Source: Teichococcus aerophilus
GTDB taxonomy: Bacteria; Pseudomonadota; Alphaproteobacteria; Acetobacterales; Acetobacteraceae
Reading direction: 5' to 3'
Assembly: GCF_014490485.1 (NCBI RefSeq)
Contig: NZ_JACTVA010000039.1
Span: forward strand, 1 to 54,404
Length of the DNA: 54,404 nucleotides
The position numbers were made by a program, and so were the translations under genes. How positions within the stretch are numbered: position 1 is the first letter of the stretch; each line of letters begins with the position of its first letter. This document shows positions 34,161 through 42,320 of this stretch, piece by piece. The notes under the pieces were generated by a model. That model saw only the letters and a program-made list of their open reading frames with translations, did not search any database and was not told the DNA's origin.

Positions 34161-35231
34161 ATGGGTCGAGAAAACGGGTTTACGGCTCTGCGGCTCTTCG
34201 CTGCGATCCTAGTGCTGATCACGCACAGCTACAGCCTGGCTGCCGAGGCACAGGACCCGGTGATGAAGCTGACCGCGCTGCTCCCTGCCAGCACCTTGGG
34301 CGTGGACATGTTCTTCGCCATCAGCGGCTTTCTGATCTGCGCTTCCCTCAAGCGCCAGCCTACCTACGGCAGCTTCCTGAGGAACCGCCTGTTGCGGATC
34401 ATGCCGGCGCTGGCGGTGCTCTGCGTCATCACCGTTTTTGTGGCCGGGCCGCTGCTCACCAACTCCAACCGCTATTGGCACGACGAGCAGACCTTGGCCT
34501 ATCTGTGGAATGCCACGATCTATGTGTGGCAGCCCTTCCTGCCCGGCGTCTTTACCGGGAACCTGACGCCTGTCGTCAATGGCTCCCTCTGGACCCTGGC
34601 AATGGAGGCCACCTGCTATCTTGTGCTGTTGCTCTTCGCATGGTCAGGGGCGCTCAACCGCCGCGGCCTGGCCGTGCTGCTGGCCGCCACCTATATGTTG
34701 CATGTCTATGAGGTATTCCCGCGGGGGCTGATCCTCTTCGGCTATTCCGGCGGCATGGAGGTGTATCACCTCAACCGCTTCCTGCTGCTGTTCGCCGGCG
34801 GGGCCTTCATTAGCCTGATCGGGCGCTCCTGGGCCGTGTCCTGGCCGGTTACCGTGATCACCGGCGCGCTGGTGCTGCTCGCGTTCTATCGTGGGCAGGA
34901 GGATTGGCGGAACTTCATGCCCATCTACCTGCCGGTCTGGCCCTGGTTCGTCATCAGTCTGGCCTACCGCCTGAAGCGCCTCAGCCGGCTGGATGGCTTC
35001 GATGCATCTTACGGCATCTACCTCTACAGCTTCCCGATCCAGCAGGCCTTCGTGCAACTCAGCCACCAGACGATCACACCCGGTATGCTGACCTTGCTGG
35101 CGCTGCCACTGACCCTCGTATTCGCCTTCCTCTCCTGGTTCCTGGTGGAAAAGCCTGCCCTGTCCCTGAAGGGCGGATTGCCTGCACCGCCGAGGCCCGC
35201 CGTCCCGCCGACGACGGCCCTGGCTTCCTGA
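34161..35231 (+). CDS. acyltransferase family 3 (OafA/NodX-like) membrane protein
   Basis: A 356-residue integral-membrane O-acyltransferase with about ten hydrophobic segments. It has the family start FTALRLFAAILVLITHSYS (the catalytic-type His) and VDMFFAISGFLICASLKRQ, and ends in SWFLVEKPALS. Such enzymes acylate polysaccharides or lipids. The start 34161 was preferred to 34134 because the conserved domain begins at once and GGCAGGCT lies just before. GC in and before this gene is visibly lower than in the neighbours, and it lies beside a tRNA, which hints at horizontal gain. Confidence 0.88.
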   Translation: MGRENGFTALRLFAAILVLITHSYSLAAEAQDPVMKLTALLPASTLGVDMFFAISGFLICASLKRQPTYGSFLRNRLLRIMPALAVLCVITVFVAGPLLTNSNRYWHDEQTLAYLWNATIYVWQPFLPGVFTGNLTPVVNGSLWTLAMEATCYLVLLLFAWSGALNRRGLAVLLAATYMLHVYEVFPRGLILFGYSGGMEVYHLNRFLLLFAGGAFISLIGRSWAVSWPVTVITGALVLLAFYRGQEDWRNFMPIYLPVWPWFVISLAYRLKRLSRLDGFDASYGIYLYSFPIQQAFVQLSHQTITPGMLTLLALPLTLVFAFLSWFLVEKPALSLKGGLPAPPRPAVPPTTALAS

Positions 35232-35383
35232 GGGGTGGAGCCATGACCAAGCGGCCATTGTATGGCCCGGGCCAGGACATGCTATAGGGCGGGCAAGGGA
35301 CTTCGCGTCCATCCGGCCCTGGCTGCCCGCATCGTCCGCTCGCGACGCGGGGTTGTCCGGTCCGCCCCCAAAAGGCTGCCGCC

Positions 35384-36217
35384 ATGACCAAGCACGCGCC
35401 GCACGAACCCGAGACCGAGATCCATGCCTCCGGCATGGCGGCGCTGGACCCGGTCTGGAGCCGTATCCGTCGCGAGGCTGAGGACGCGGCACGGCGCGAG
35501 CCGGAGCTGGCCGGCTTCCTGCACGCCACCCTGCTGCAGCACGAGACACTGGAAAGCGCCCTGGCCAGCCGCGTCGCCGACCGGCTGGACCATTCCGACT
35601 TGCCCGCCACGCTGCTCCGCCGCAGCATGGAACGTGTGCTGGCCGAGGCCGGGCACGGCCTGGCCATCCGCGCCGACATCATGGCGGTGCTGGACCGGGA
35701 CCCGGCCACCCAGCGGGCGCTGGAGCCGCTGCTGTACTACAAGGGCTTCCACGCCCTGGCGACGCACCGCCTGGCCCATTCCCTGTGGAACGAGGGGCGG
35801 CGGGACTTCGCCTTCTGGCTGCAATCGCGCTGCTCCGTGGTGTTCCAGACCGATATCCACCCAGCGGTCCGCATTGGCCGTGGCATCTTCCTCGACCACG
35901 CCACCGGGCTGGTGGTGGGGGAGACGGCGGTGATCGAGGACGATGTCTCCCTGCTGCAGGGCATCACCCTCGGAGGCACCGGCAAGGAGCATGACGACCG
36001 CCACCCCAAGATCCGCCGCGGCGTGCTGATCGGCGCCGGCGCCAAGGTGCTGGGCAATATCGAGGTCGGCGCCTGCGCCCGCATCGCCGCCGGGTCCGTC
36101 GTGCTGAAATCGGTGCCCTCGGGCTTTACCGTGGCCGGCGTGCCGGCGCGGGTGGTGGGGCAGGCGGGCTGCGCGGAGCCCTTCCGCTCCATGGACCAGA
36201 CCCTGGACGGGGTTTAA
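35384..36217 (+). CDS. cysE: serine O-acetyltransferase
   Basis: First committed step of cysteine synthesis: acetyl-CoA plus L-serine to O-acetylserine. The 277-residue protein has the N-terminal helical domain and a left-handed beta-helix (hexapeptide repeats from about residue 150). The catalytic region is FLDHATGLVVGE, with GGTGKEHDDRHPKI further on. The ribosome-binding site is weak. It is followed 48 bases later by dsbB; a functional link through thiol chemistry is possible but not shown. Confidence 0.93.
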   Translation: MTKHAPHEPETEIHASGMAALDPVWSRIRREAEDAARREPELAGFLHATLLQHETLESALASRVADRLDHSDLPATLLRRSMERVLAEAGHGLAIRADIMAVLDRDPATQRALEPLLYYKGFHALATHRLAHSLWNEGRRDFAFWLQSRCSVVFQTDIHPAVRIGRGIFLDHATGLVVGETAVIEDDVSLLQGITLGGTGKEHDDRHPKIRRGVLIGAGAKVLGNIEVGACARIAAGSVVLKSVPSGFTVAGVPARVVGQAGCAEPFRSMDQTLDGV

Positions 36218-36265
36218 CCGCAACGCATCTTGCCCCGGCCACGGCGTGGGGCGAGAAAGCGGGTC

Positions 36266-36727
36266 ATGCCCATCCTCATCGCCCTGCTGGCCGCCGCCGC
36301 TCCGCTCTTCGCCATGGCGACGGAACGCTGGGGCGGGCTGAATCCCTGTCTGCTCTGCCTGTGGCAACGCTGGCCCTATTGGGTGGCGGCGGGGCTTGCC
36401 GTGCTGGCGCTGGTGTTGCCGCGCCGGCTGATGCTGGCACTGGCCGGGCTGGCGGTGCTCGTCTCCGGCGCCTTCGCCGTGGTGCATCTGGGCGTGGAGG
36501 CGAAGTGGTGGCCATCGCCCCTGCCGGGCTGCATGGCGCCGAATGCCAGCCCCGGCCAGACGATCGACCAGATGATGGCCAGCCTGGCACCGCGCCCCGC
36601 CAAGCCGTGCGACGAGCCGACCTACCTGATCCCCGGCCTGCCGGTGACGATGGCCGGCATGAACCTGATCTACGCGCTGGGGCTGGGCGGCTTCGCCTTC
36701 TGGGCGGCATCGCGTCGCAAAGGCTGA
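36266..36727 (+). CDS. dsbB: disulfide bond formation protein B
   Basis: Inner-membrane quinone reductase that reoxidises DsbA. The 153-residue protein has four membrane segments and two periplasmic cysteine pairs: Cys28/Cys31 (NPCLLC) and Cys89/Cys115 (GCMAPN, KPCDEP). ATG 36266 is preferred over an upstream TTG. It is followed after 32 bases by a lipoprotein gene, probably in one operon. Confidence 0.88.
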   Translation: MPILIALLAAAAPLFAMATERWGGLNPCLLCLWQRWPYWVAAGLAVLALVLPRRLMLALAGLAVLVSGAFAVVHLGVEAKWWPSPLPGCMAPNASPGQTIDQMMASLAPRPAKPCDEPTYLIPGLPVTMAGMNLIYALGLGGFAFWAASRRKG

Positions 36728-36759
36728 CGGCGGGCGCCAAGCCTGCCAGGATGGACGTC

Positions 36760-37401
36760 ATGTCCATTCCGTATCGTCTTTTGGGCTGCCCCCTGCCGGT
36801 CCTCGGCCTGCTGCTGCTGGTAGGCTGCGCGCAGCGTCAGGACCCGATCAACGCCGTCGCGCCCCTGGCGGCGCGGCTGCCGGAACAGCTGGCGGAGTTC
36901 CAGCGGGTCGACATCACCCAGGTCGCCACCCTGCCGCCCTCGCTGGGCGTGCGTTACCGCCACCCGCAGACCCAGACCACGGTGGCGGTGTTCCTGCGCC
37001 AGGGTGCCGATGGCCCCTGGCCGGATGGCGCGGAGTCGCCGGAGGTGCAGATGGAGATCACCGCCAGCACGCTGGCGATGGTGGCCCTGCTGGGCAATGT
37101 GCCGGTGGCCCGCGTGCCCGATTATGCGCTGACCCCGGCCGGCGAAACCGCCCCCGCACTGCGCTGCACCACAGTGCTGGTGCCGTTGCAGCAGCAGATG
37201 GTGCGGCGGGAGACAGTCTGCGCCACCGGCCTGAACGGCACGTTGGTGAAGGTGCATGTCAGCGGCCTGCACCCGCGGGACCGGACCGACCAGGCCTTCC
37301 AGTTCTTCTCCAGCACCGCCTTGCAGGCCCTGTTCGCCCTGCGCGCCGATGGGCCGGTGGTGGCACCGCGCGATGCCAGCGGGCCGGTGTTCCGGCTCTA
37401 G
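36760..37401 (+). CDS. putative lipoprotein of unknown function
   Basis: A 213-residue exported protein with a signal peptide and a lipobox (LLLLVGC-AQ), so it should be lipidated at Cys24. I do not recognise a domain. The mature part has DITQVATLPPSLGVRYRHP and later ETVCATGLNG, and looks like a beta-rich periplasmic fold with two cysteines (in RCTT and VCATG) that could form a disulfide, in keeping with dsbB upstream. The second of two nearby ATGs is used because AGGA lies 8 bases before it. Confidence 0.7.
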   Translation: MSIPYRLLGCPLPVLGLLLLVGCAQRQDPINAVAPLAARLPEQLAEFQRVDITQVATLPPSLGVRYRHPQTQTTVAVFLRQGADGPWPDGAESPEVQMEITASTLAMVALLGNVPVARVPDYALTPAGETAPALRCTTVLVPLQQQMVRRETVCATGLNGTLVKVHVSGLHPRDRTDQAFQFFSSTALQALFALRADGPVVAPRDASGPVFRL

Positions 37402-37464
37402 CGCGTCGTCGCCACGTCTTCGGGCGGTGGACCTCCAGGCCCTATCGGTACCGGCGTTGAGGCG

Positions 37465-37512
37465 AAGACACGGCCGGGGAAGGAATTCCCCGGATCCCAT
37501 CTTCTTCGCGTG
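37465..37512 (+). repeat. family 1 terminator-like repeat, solitary copy 3
   Basis: CGGCCGGGGAAGGAATTCCC followed by CGGATCCCATCTTCTTCG. The stem CCGGGG/CCCCGG is intact and the flank is T/C-rich. It lies between the convergent lipoprotein and HNH genes. Confidence 0.75.
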
Positions 37513-37575
37513 AGGCAGTAGGCGCTAAACCGTCTGACTTCTGCCGCAGGGCGTAGCCGGGGAGCCTCGCCCGCC

Positions 37576-38151
37576 TCAGGCTTCCAGTTCGCTGTCCCAG
37601 TACAGGTAGTCGCGCCAGCTCTTGTGCAGATAGTTGGGCGGGAAGGCGCGCCCGTTCTCCTGCAATTCCCAGCTGGTCGGCTGCCGGGCGATCTCGCGCG
37701 GGAACATCTTGATCTCACGCGGCAGCTTGTTCGCCTTCCGCAGGTTGCACGGCCCGCAGGCGGTGACGACGTTGTCCCAGCTGGTGCGCCCGCCGCGGGA
37801 GCGGGGGATGACGTGGTCGAAGGTCAGCTCGTGCGTCGGGCCTTCCTCGTTGCAATAGACACAGGAGAAGCGGTCCCGCAGGAACACGTTGAAGCGGGTG
37901 AAGGCCGGGCGCCGCGCGGAAGGAATGTACTCCTTCAACGCGATGACGCTGGGCAGGCGGATGGTGTGGTTCGGCGAGTGGACTTCGGTGTCGTATTCCG
38001 ACAGCACGGACACGCGGTCGAGGTACACCGCCTTAACCGCGTCCTGCCAGGACCACAGTGATAGCGGAAAGTAGGACAGCGGACGGAAGTCCGCATTCAG
38101 CACCAGGGCGGGGAAGCCCTGGCCTCCTACCGTTAACATCCCGTCAGGCAA
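37576..38151 (-). CDS. HNH endonuclease family protein
   Basis: A 191-residue protein with a complete HNH zinc-finger nuclease motif: Cys97/Cys100 (CVYC), Asp112-His113 (FDHVIPRSRGG), Asn127 (WDNVV) and Cys132/Cys135 (CGPC). The N-terminal 80 residues (VLNADFRPLSYFPLSLWSW) are typical of a conserved, chromosomally encoded alphaproteobacterial group whose role is unknown. The start is probably TTG 38151, since AAGGAG lies 7 bases before it; ATG 38139 is too far from that site. No defence or phage genes are adjacent. Confidence 0.88.
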   Translation of the reverse strand: MPDGMLTVGGQGFPALVLNADFRPLSYFPLSLWSWQDAVKAVYLDRVSVLSEYDTEVHSPNHTIRLPSVIALKEYIPSARRPAFTRFNVFLRDRFSCVYCNEEGPTHELTFDHVIPRSRGGRTSWDNVVTACGPCNLRKANKLPREIKMFPREIARQPTSWELQENGRAFPPNYLHKSWRDYLYWDSELEA

Positions 38152-38185
38152 GCGGCGCTCCTTTTCTGGGCGCGCGCCTCAACGG

Positions 38186-38215
38186 CTGGGGCTCTACCGA
38201 ACGGACAAGCCCCAG
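38186..38215 (-). terminator. possible hairpin after the esterase gene
   Basis: CTGGGGCT and AGCCCCAG form an 8-bp stem with a 14-base loop, in the 150-bp gap between the esterase stop and the HNH start. There is no T-run, so this is weak. Confidence 0.3.
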
Positions 38216-38301
38216 ATGTCGTGGCGCCGTCGGTGTGCCTGGATTCATGGCAGGAAGCCGGGGCCCGTGCAATATCGGGCCTCGCCTGTTTCACATGGCT
38301 G

Positions 38302-38967
38302 TCACGCCGCCACGAACGGCGCCGCCACCCGTTGCAGGAACAGCGCGCCGGCGGTGAGCCCGGCATCGTCGATGCCATGGCCGAGATGGGGGGAATACAC
38401 CGACTCCACCGGCACGTTCGCCGCCGCCAGGGCCGATTCGGCTTGGTGGCTGGCTTCGGCGGGTACCACTTCGTCCGCCTCGCCATGCACCAGCAGCACG
38501 GGCGGGCGGCCGGCGATCTCGGCGGCCAGCGTGTCGGCGCCGATCAGCATGCCGGAGAAGGCGAGGATGCCCGCCGGCTCCACCGCCCGGCGCAGGCCGG
38601 TATAGAGCGCGGTCATCGCCCCCTGGCTGAAGCCCATCAGCACCACCGCCGATTCCGGCAGGTTGGCGGCGGCGCATTCGGCGGTGATGGCGCCATCGAG
38701 CACCGGCTGCGCCAGCCGCACCCCCGCCAGGCGGTTGACCGGCGTGCGGTCCGACAGGCTGAACCACTGGCGGCCATAGGGGGCACCATCATGCGGCTGC
38801 GGCGCGTGCGGGGCGATGAACAGTGCATCCGGCACCGCGCTGGCCCAGTAGGGCGCCAGGTCGATCAGGTCGTTGCCATCGGCGCCCAGGCCATGCAGCA
38901 GGAAGACGATCAGCTTCGGCTTGCCGCCGCTCTTCGGCCCCCAACGCGGTCCATCCAATGCGGCCAT
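38302..38967 (-). CDS. phospholipase/carboxylesterase family alpha/beta hydrolase
   Basis: A 221-residue serine hydrolase of the YpfH/acyl-protein-thioesterase-like group. It has LLHGLGADGNDLIDLA (oxyanion region), nucleophile Ser114 in GFSQG, Asp165 (HGEADEVV) and His197 (HLGHGID). GAGGGG 9 bases upstream fixes ATG 38967. It is divergent from gluQ with 54 bp between starts. Substrate unknown. Confidence 0.9.
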   Translation of the reverse strand: MAALDGPRWGPKSGGKPKLIVFLLHGLGADGNDLIDLAPYWASAVPDALFIAPHAPQPHDGAPYGRQWFSLSDRTPVNRLAGVRLAQPVLDGAITAECAAANLPESAVVLMGFSQGAMTALYTGLRRAVEPAGILAFSGMLIGADTLAAEIAGRPPVLLVHGEADEVVPAEASHQAESALAAANVPVESVYSPHLGHGIDDAGLTAGALFLQRVAAPFVAA

Positions 38968-39021
38968 CGGGCGCTGCCCCTCTTGCTGTGATGCGGGCCT
39001 CTCCGCTACGCGCGATCGGGC

Positions 39022-39873
39022 ATGGCCGCAACCACCGTCACGCGCTTCGCCCCCAGCCCCACCGGGCGGCTGCATCTGGGCCACGCGCACTCCGCCCTGC
39101 TGGGCTGGCAGGCCGCCCGCGAGGCCGGCGGCCGCTTCCTGCTGCGCATCGAGGATATCGATCCGGTGCGCTGCCGCCCGGAATACACCGACGCCATCTT
39201 GCACGACCTCGCCTGGCTGGGCCTGGACTGGAACGCGCCGCCGCGCATCCAGTCCCGCCACCTGCCGGAATACGGAGCGGTGCTGAAGAGGCTGTCCGGC
39301 ATGGGGCTGCTATACCCGTGCTTTTGCACCCGGGCGGACATCGCGCGGGAGGTCGCCGCCATCGGCCATGCCCCGCATGGGCCGGATGGCCTGCTCTATC
39401 CCGGCACGTGCCACCGCCTGTCCGCCGAGGCGCGCGCCGCCCGCATCGCCGCCGGCGAGCCCTACGCGCTGCGTCTGGACATGGCGGCCGCCCTGGCCCG
39501 GCTGGCGGCACCGCTATCCTTCGAGGAGCAGGGCAGGGGCCGCCTGCGATGCGACCCCGCCCGCTTTGGCGATGTCGTGCTGGCGCGGAAGGATACGCCG
39601 GCCTCCTACCACCTCTGCGTTACCCACGACGACGCGCTGCAAGGCGTGACGCTGGTGACGCGGGCGGAGGATCTGCTGCCGGCGACCGATCTGCACCGGC
39701 TGCTCCAGGTGCTGCTCGGTTGGCCGGAACCCCGCTACCGCCACCACCCATTGCTGCTGGGCGCCGATGGCAAGCGGCTGTCCAAGCGCCACAACGCGCC
39801 CACCCTGGCGGCGCTGCGGCAAGACGGGCACAGCCCGGCCGCGGTATGGACGATGGCGATGGGGCACGGGTGA
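39022..39873 (+). CDS. gluQ: glutamyl-Q tRNA(Asp) synthetase
   Basis: Truncated GluRS paralog that attaches glutamate to queuosine at position 34 of tRNA-Asp. The 283-residue protein keeps the catalytic domain: RFAPSPTGRLHLGHAHS (HIGH-like, His18/His21), zinc ligands in PCFCTRAD and YPGTC, and GKRLSKRH (KMSKS-like). It lacks the anticodon-binding domain, as expected. It acts downstream of the que genes at 14418-18849, though in a separate locus. Confidence 0.93.
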   Translation: MAATTVTRFAPSPTGRLHLGHAHSALLGWQAAREAGGRFLLRIEDIDPVRCRPEYTDAILHDLAWLGLDWNAPPRIQSRHLPEYGAVLKRLSGMGLLYPCFCTRADIAREVAAIGHAPHGPDGLLYPGTCHRLSAEARAARIAAGEPYALRLDMAAALARLAAPLSFEEQGRGRLRCDPARFGDVVLARKDTPASYHLCVTHDDALQGVTLVTRAEDLLPATDLHRLLQVLLGWPEPRYRHHPLLLGADGKRLSKRHNAPTLAALRQDGHSPAAVWTMAMGHG

Positions 39874-39995
39874 GTTGACGGGGCGCTGCGCCGCCAACCT
39901 TCCCTTGCAGGAGGGTACGACCTTCTACACCCACTCGGCCTGACCGCAGCGCTTTCACCGATGAGGCGGGGCGCCGCGCCGGCCGATGCTCGCCG

Positions 39996-40613
39996 TCAGC
40001 GGGCCGGCGGGTTCTGCAGCTTGCCGATGTCGAAGCGCTTCATCAGGTCGACGAGGATATCAGTGTTCGGCAGCCCGTTGCCGCTCAGCTTGATGGCGAC
40101 GTTGCCCCGCACCAGCGTCAGCTCCGCATCGTCGCTGCCCTGTTCCCGCTGCAGAACCGCGTTGTCGTTGCCGATGCGGACGCGGCGGGCGCCGCTGCCC
40201 AGCATGGCCGGGTTGTTCACCATGCTGCTGAAGGCCTGGATCATCGGGTTGTCGATGAACACGCTGGCCTCAATGCTGCCCTCGCCGCCGTCCCGCGTGT
40301 AGTTGCGCTCCACCAGCACGCCACCGCCCAGGATCTGCGCCGCGACGGCCCCGCCGCCGCTGTTAACGGTATCCGCAGGCTCCAGCGTCCAGCCGGCCGG
40401 CGCGGCCGGGAACAGCGCGGCGTAGATGGCGGCGCGCTTCTGGAACAGCGCGTTCAGGGCAAAGTTCGTCTCGGTGACGGCACCACCGAGGTCGCCCTTC
40501 TCATAGAGCTGGCGCGCCCGTTCCAGCCCCTCGGTGATCTCATCGGCCTGCACGGCGGCCGTGGCGCCCATGAGCGCGAGGCCCAGCGCGGCGATGCGGA
40601 GATGACGGTGCAT
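39996..40613 (-). CDS. periplasmic protein of unknown function
   Basis: A 205-residue exported protein. The signal peptide MHRHLRIAALGLALMGATAA is cleaved near VQA-DE. After a helical segment (GLERARQLYEKGDLGGAVTETNFAL, TPR-like in look) comes a beta-rich C-terminal part with GGGVLVERNYTR and a final DLMKRFDIGKLQ. No catalytic motif is seen and I do not recognise a named family. GGGAGA 4-9 bases upstream fixes ATG 40613. It lies downstream of manC on the same strand, separated by a hairpin. Confidence 0.7.
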   Translation of the reverse strand: MHRHLRIAALGLALMGATAAVQADEITEGLERARQLYEKGDLGGAVTETNFALNALFQKRAAIYAALFPAAPAGWTLEPADTVNSGGGAVAAQILGGGVLVERNYTRDGGEGSIEASVFIDNPMIQAFSSMVNNPAMLGSGARRVRIGNDNAVLQREQGSDDAELTLVRGNVAIKLSGNGLPNTDILVDLMKRFDIGKLQNPPAR

Positions 40614-40729
40614 GGAGGTCTCCCGTGTCCTGCCCCTGCCGAATAAACGGCGGACGGGGCGGGAAACAGGGGCCGCGGGGCCGCGCGGCGTCACAACCGC
40701 GATAGCCGTGCTTTGGCTTGCCCACGTTC

Positions 40730-40755
40730 CCGGCCAGGCCACGGGGCCTGGCCGG
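40730..40755 (-). terminator. hairpin after manC
   Basis: CCGGCCAGGCC / GGCCTGGCCGG, a perfect 11-bp stem with loop ACGG, 15 bases after the manC stop. It has no T-run on the minus strand, so termination would be weak or factor-dependent. Confidence 0.5.
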
Positions 40756-40770
40756 TGGCGTCATGCGGCA

Positions 40771-42204
40771 TCAGGTGCGGCCGTAGGTGTCCTCGAAGCG
40801 GACGATGTCGTCCTCGCCCAGGTAGGAGCCCGACTGCACCTCGATCAGCGTCAGCGGGATCATGCCGGGGTTCTCCATCCGGTGGACGCAGCCCAGCGGC
40901 AGGTACACGGACTCGTTCTCCCGCAGCAGGATGCGCTCGGCATCGCGCTCGACGATGGCGGTGCCGTTCACCACCACCCAGTGCTCGGCCCGGTGGAAGT
41001 GCTTCTGCAGGGAGAGCTTCTGCCCCGGCTTCACCTGGATCTTCTTGACCTGGAAGCGGTCGCCCTGGATCAGGCCCTCATAGTGGCCCCAGGGGCGGTA
41101 GTTCCGGCGGTGCTCGGTCGCTTCCTTGTACTTCGCCTTCTTCAGCTGGCTCAGCAGGGTCTTCACGTCCTGCGCGCGGTCCCGGTGCATGGCGAGCACG
41201 GCATCGTCGGTGACGACGACGACCACGTCCTCCAGCCCGACCACGGCGGTCAGAATGCCTTCGCTGCGGACGTAGCTGTTCTTGCTGTCCAGCAACTCCA
41301 CCGGGCCATAGGTCGCGTTGCCGGCGGCGTCATGCGGGGCGATTTCCCACAGCGCGCTCCAGGACCCGACATCGGACCAGCCAATAGAGGCCGGCACCAC
41401 GGCGGCGCGGTCGGTCTTCTCCATCACGGCGTAGTCGATGGAGATGTCTGGGGCGGAGGAGAAGGCGGCGACGTCCAGCCGGACGAAGTCGAGGTCCCGG
41501 GTCGAGTTCGCCACGGCGGCGCGGACGGCCACCAGCAGCTCCGGCGCCAGGCGCTCCAGCTCCGCCACCAGCGTCGCCGCGGTGGCCACGAACATGCCGG
41601 AATTCCACAGGTGCCGGCCACCGGCCAGGAAGCCCTCGGCCGTCGCGGCGTCCGGCTTCTCGACGAAGCGGGCGATGGCGGAGACGCCTTCCAGTCCATC
41701 CAGCGGCGCGCCGGTCTCGATATAGCCGTAGCCGGTCTCGGGCGCGGTGGGCTGCATGCCGAAGGCGGCGATGCGGCCGGCGCGGGCGGCGGCGGTGGCG
41801 CGGGCCAGGGCGGCGGAAAGCGCGGCGTCATCCGCGATGGCGGCATCGGCGGCCATCAGCCACAGCACCGCGCTCGGGTCCTGCTCATGCGCCAGCAGGG
41901 CGGCCGCGGCGATCGCGGGGGCGCTGTTGCGGGCCACCGGCTCCAGCACGATGGTCGGGTTCACGATCTCGGCCGACTGCAGCTGCTCGGCCACCATGAA
42001 GCGGTGGGCCTGGTTGCAGACGATGATCGGCGCGGCGAAGCCGCTGCCGGTGGCGCGCGCCACCGTGTCCTGCAACATGGTGTGGCCGGAAACGAGCGGC
42101 CAGAACTGCTTCGGATAGCCTTCCCGGGACAGGGGCCAAAGCCGGCTACCGGTGCCCCCGCAGAGAACGACCGGAACAATCTGCTGGGAACTGGCTTCGA
42201 CCAT
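40771..42204 (-). CDS. manC: mannose-1-phosphate guanylyltransferase / mannose-6-phosphate isomerase
   Basis: Bifunctional type II enzyme that makes GDP-mannose for polysaccharides. The 477-residue protein has the nucleotidyl-transfer loop LCGGTGSRLWPLSREGYPKQF near the N-terminus, FVEKPDAATAEGF mid-way and the cupin isomerase motif near the C-terminus (PGQKLSLQKHFHRAEHW, then NESVYLPLGCVHRMENPG). The ATG 42204 is the first that gives the normal family start; an ATG 39 bases upstream is possible. A strong terminator for tctA lies upstream, so manC has its own promoter in the 117-bp gap. Confidence 0.94.
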   Translation of the reverse strand: MVEASSQQIVPVVLCGGTGSRLWPLSREGYPKQFWPLVSGHTMLQDTVARATGSGFAAPIIVCNQAHRFMVAEQLQSAEIVNPTIVLEPVARNSAPAIAAAALLAHEQDPSAVLWLMAADAAIADDAALSAALARATAAARAGRIAAFGMQPTAPETGYGYIETGAPLDGLEGVSAIARFVEKPDAATAEGFLAGGRHLWNSGMFVATAATLVAELERLAPELLVAVRAAVANSTRDLDFVRLDVAAFSSAPDISIDYAVMEKTDRAAVVPASIGWSDVGSWSALWEIAPHDAAGNATYGPVELLDSKNSYVRSEGILTAVVGLEDVVVVVTDDAVLAMHRDRAQDVKTLLSQLKKAKYKEATEHRRNYRPWGHYEGLIQGDRFQVKKIQVKPGQKLSLQKHFHRAEHWVVVNGTAIVERDAERILLRENESVYLPLGCVHRMENPGMIPLTLIEVQSGSYLGEDDIVRFEDTYGRT

Positions 42205-42265
42205 GCTGCTTTTCGGACCCTGTTGGTTCTCTGGCCTGACCATAAGCTGCGGGATGCGCAAAGAA

Positions 42266-42296
42266 AAGCCGCCCCGGTGTGACACCGGGGCGGCTT
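42266..42296 (-). terminator. intrinsic terminator of tctBA
   Basis: Perfect 14-bp stem (AAGCCGCCCCGGTG / CACCGGGGCGGCTT) with a TGA loop. On the minus strand it runs into TTTTCTTT. It starts 25 bases after the tctA stop. Confidence 0.9.
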
Positions 42297-42320
42297 GTAG
42301 CGACGTCGATGCCGAGTGGG

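Noticed and set aside
33797-35231. Genomic island at tRNA-Leu
   Set aside because: No integrase, no second direct repeat of the tRNA end was spotted, and only one gene looks compositionally unusual.
37576-38151. HNH nuclease as a restriction or phage defence gene
   Set aside because: Complete HNH motif, but the neighbours are housekeeping genes and the N-terminal domain resembles a common chromosomal alphaproteobacterial group.
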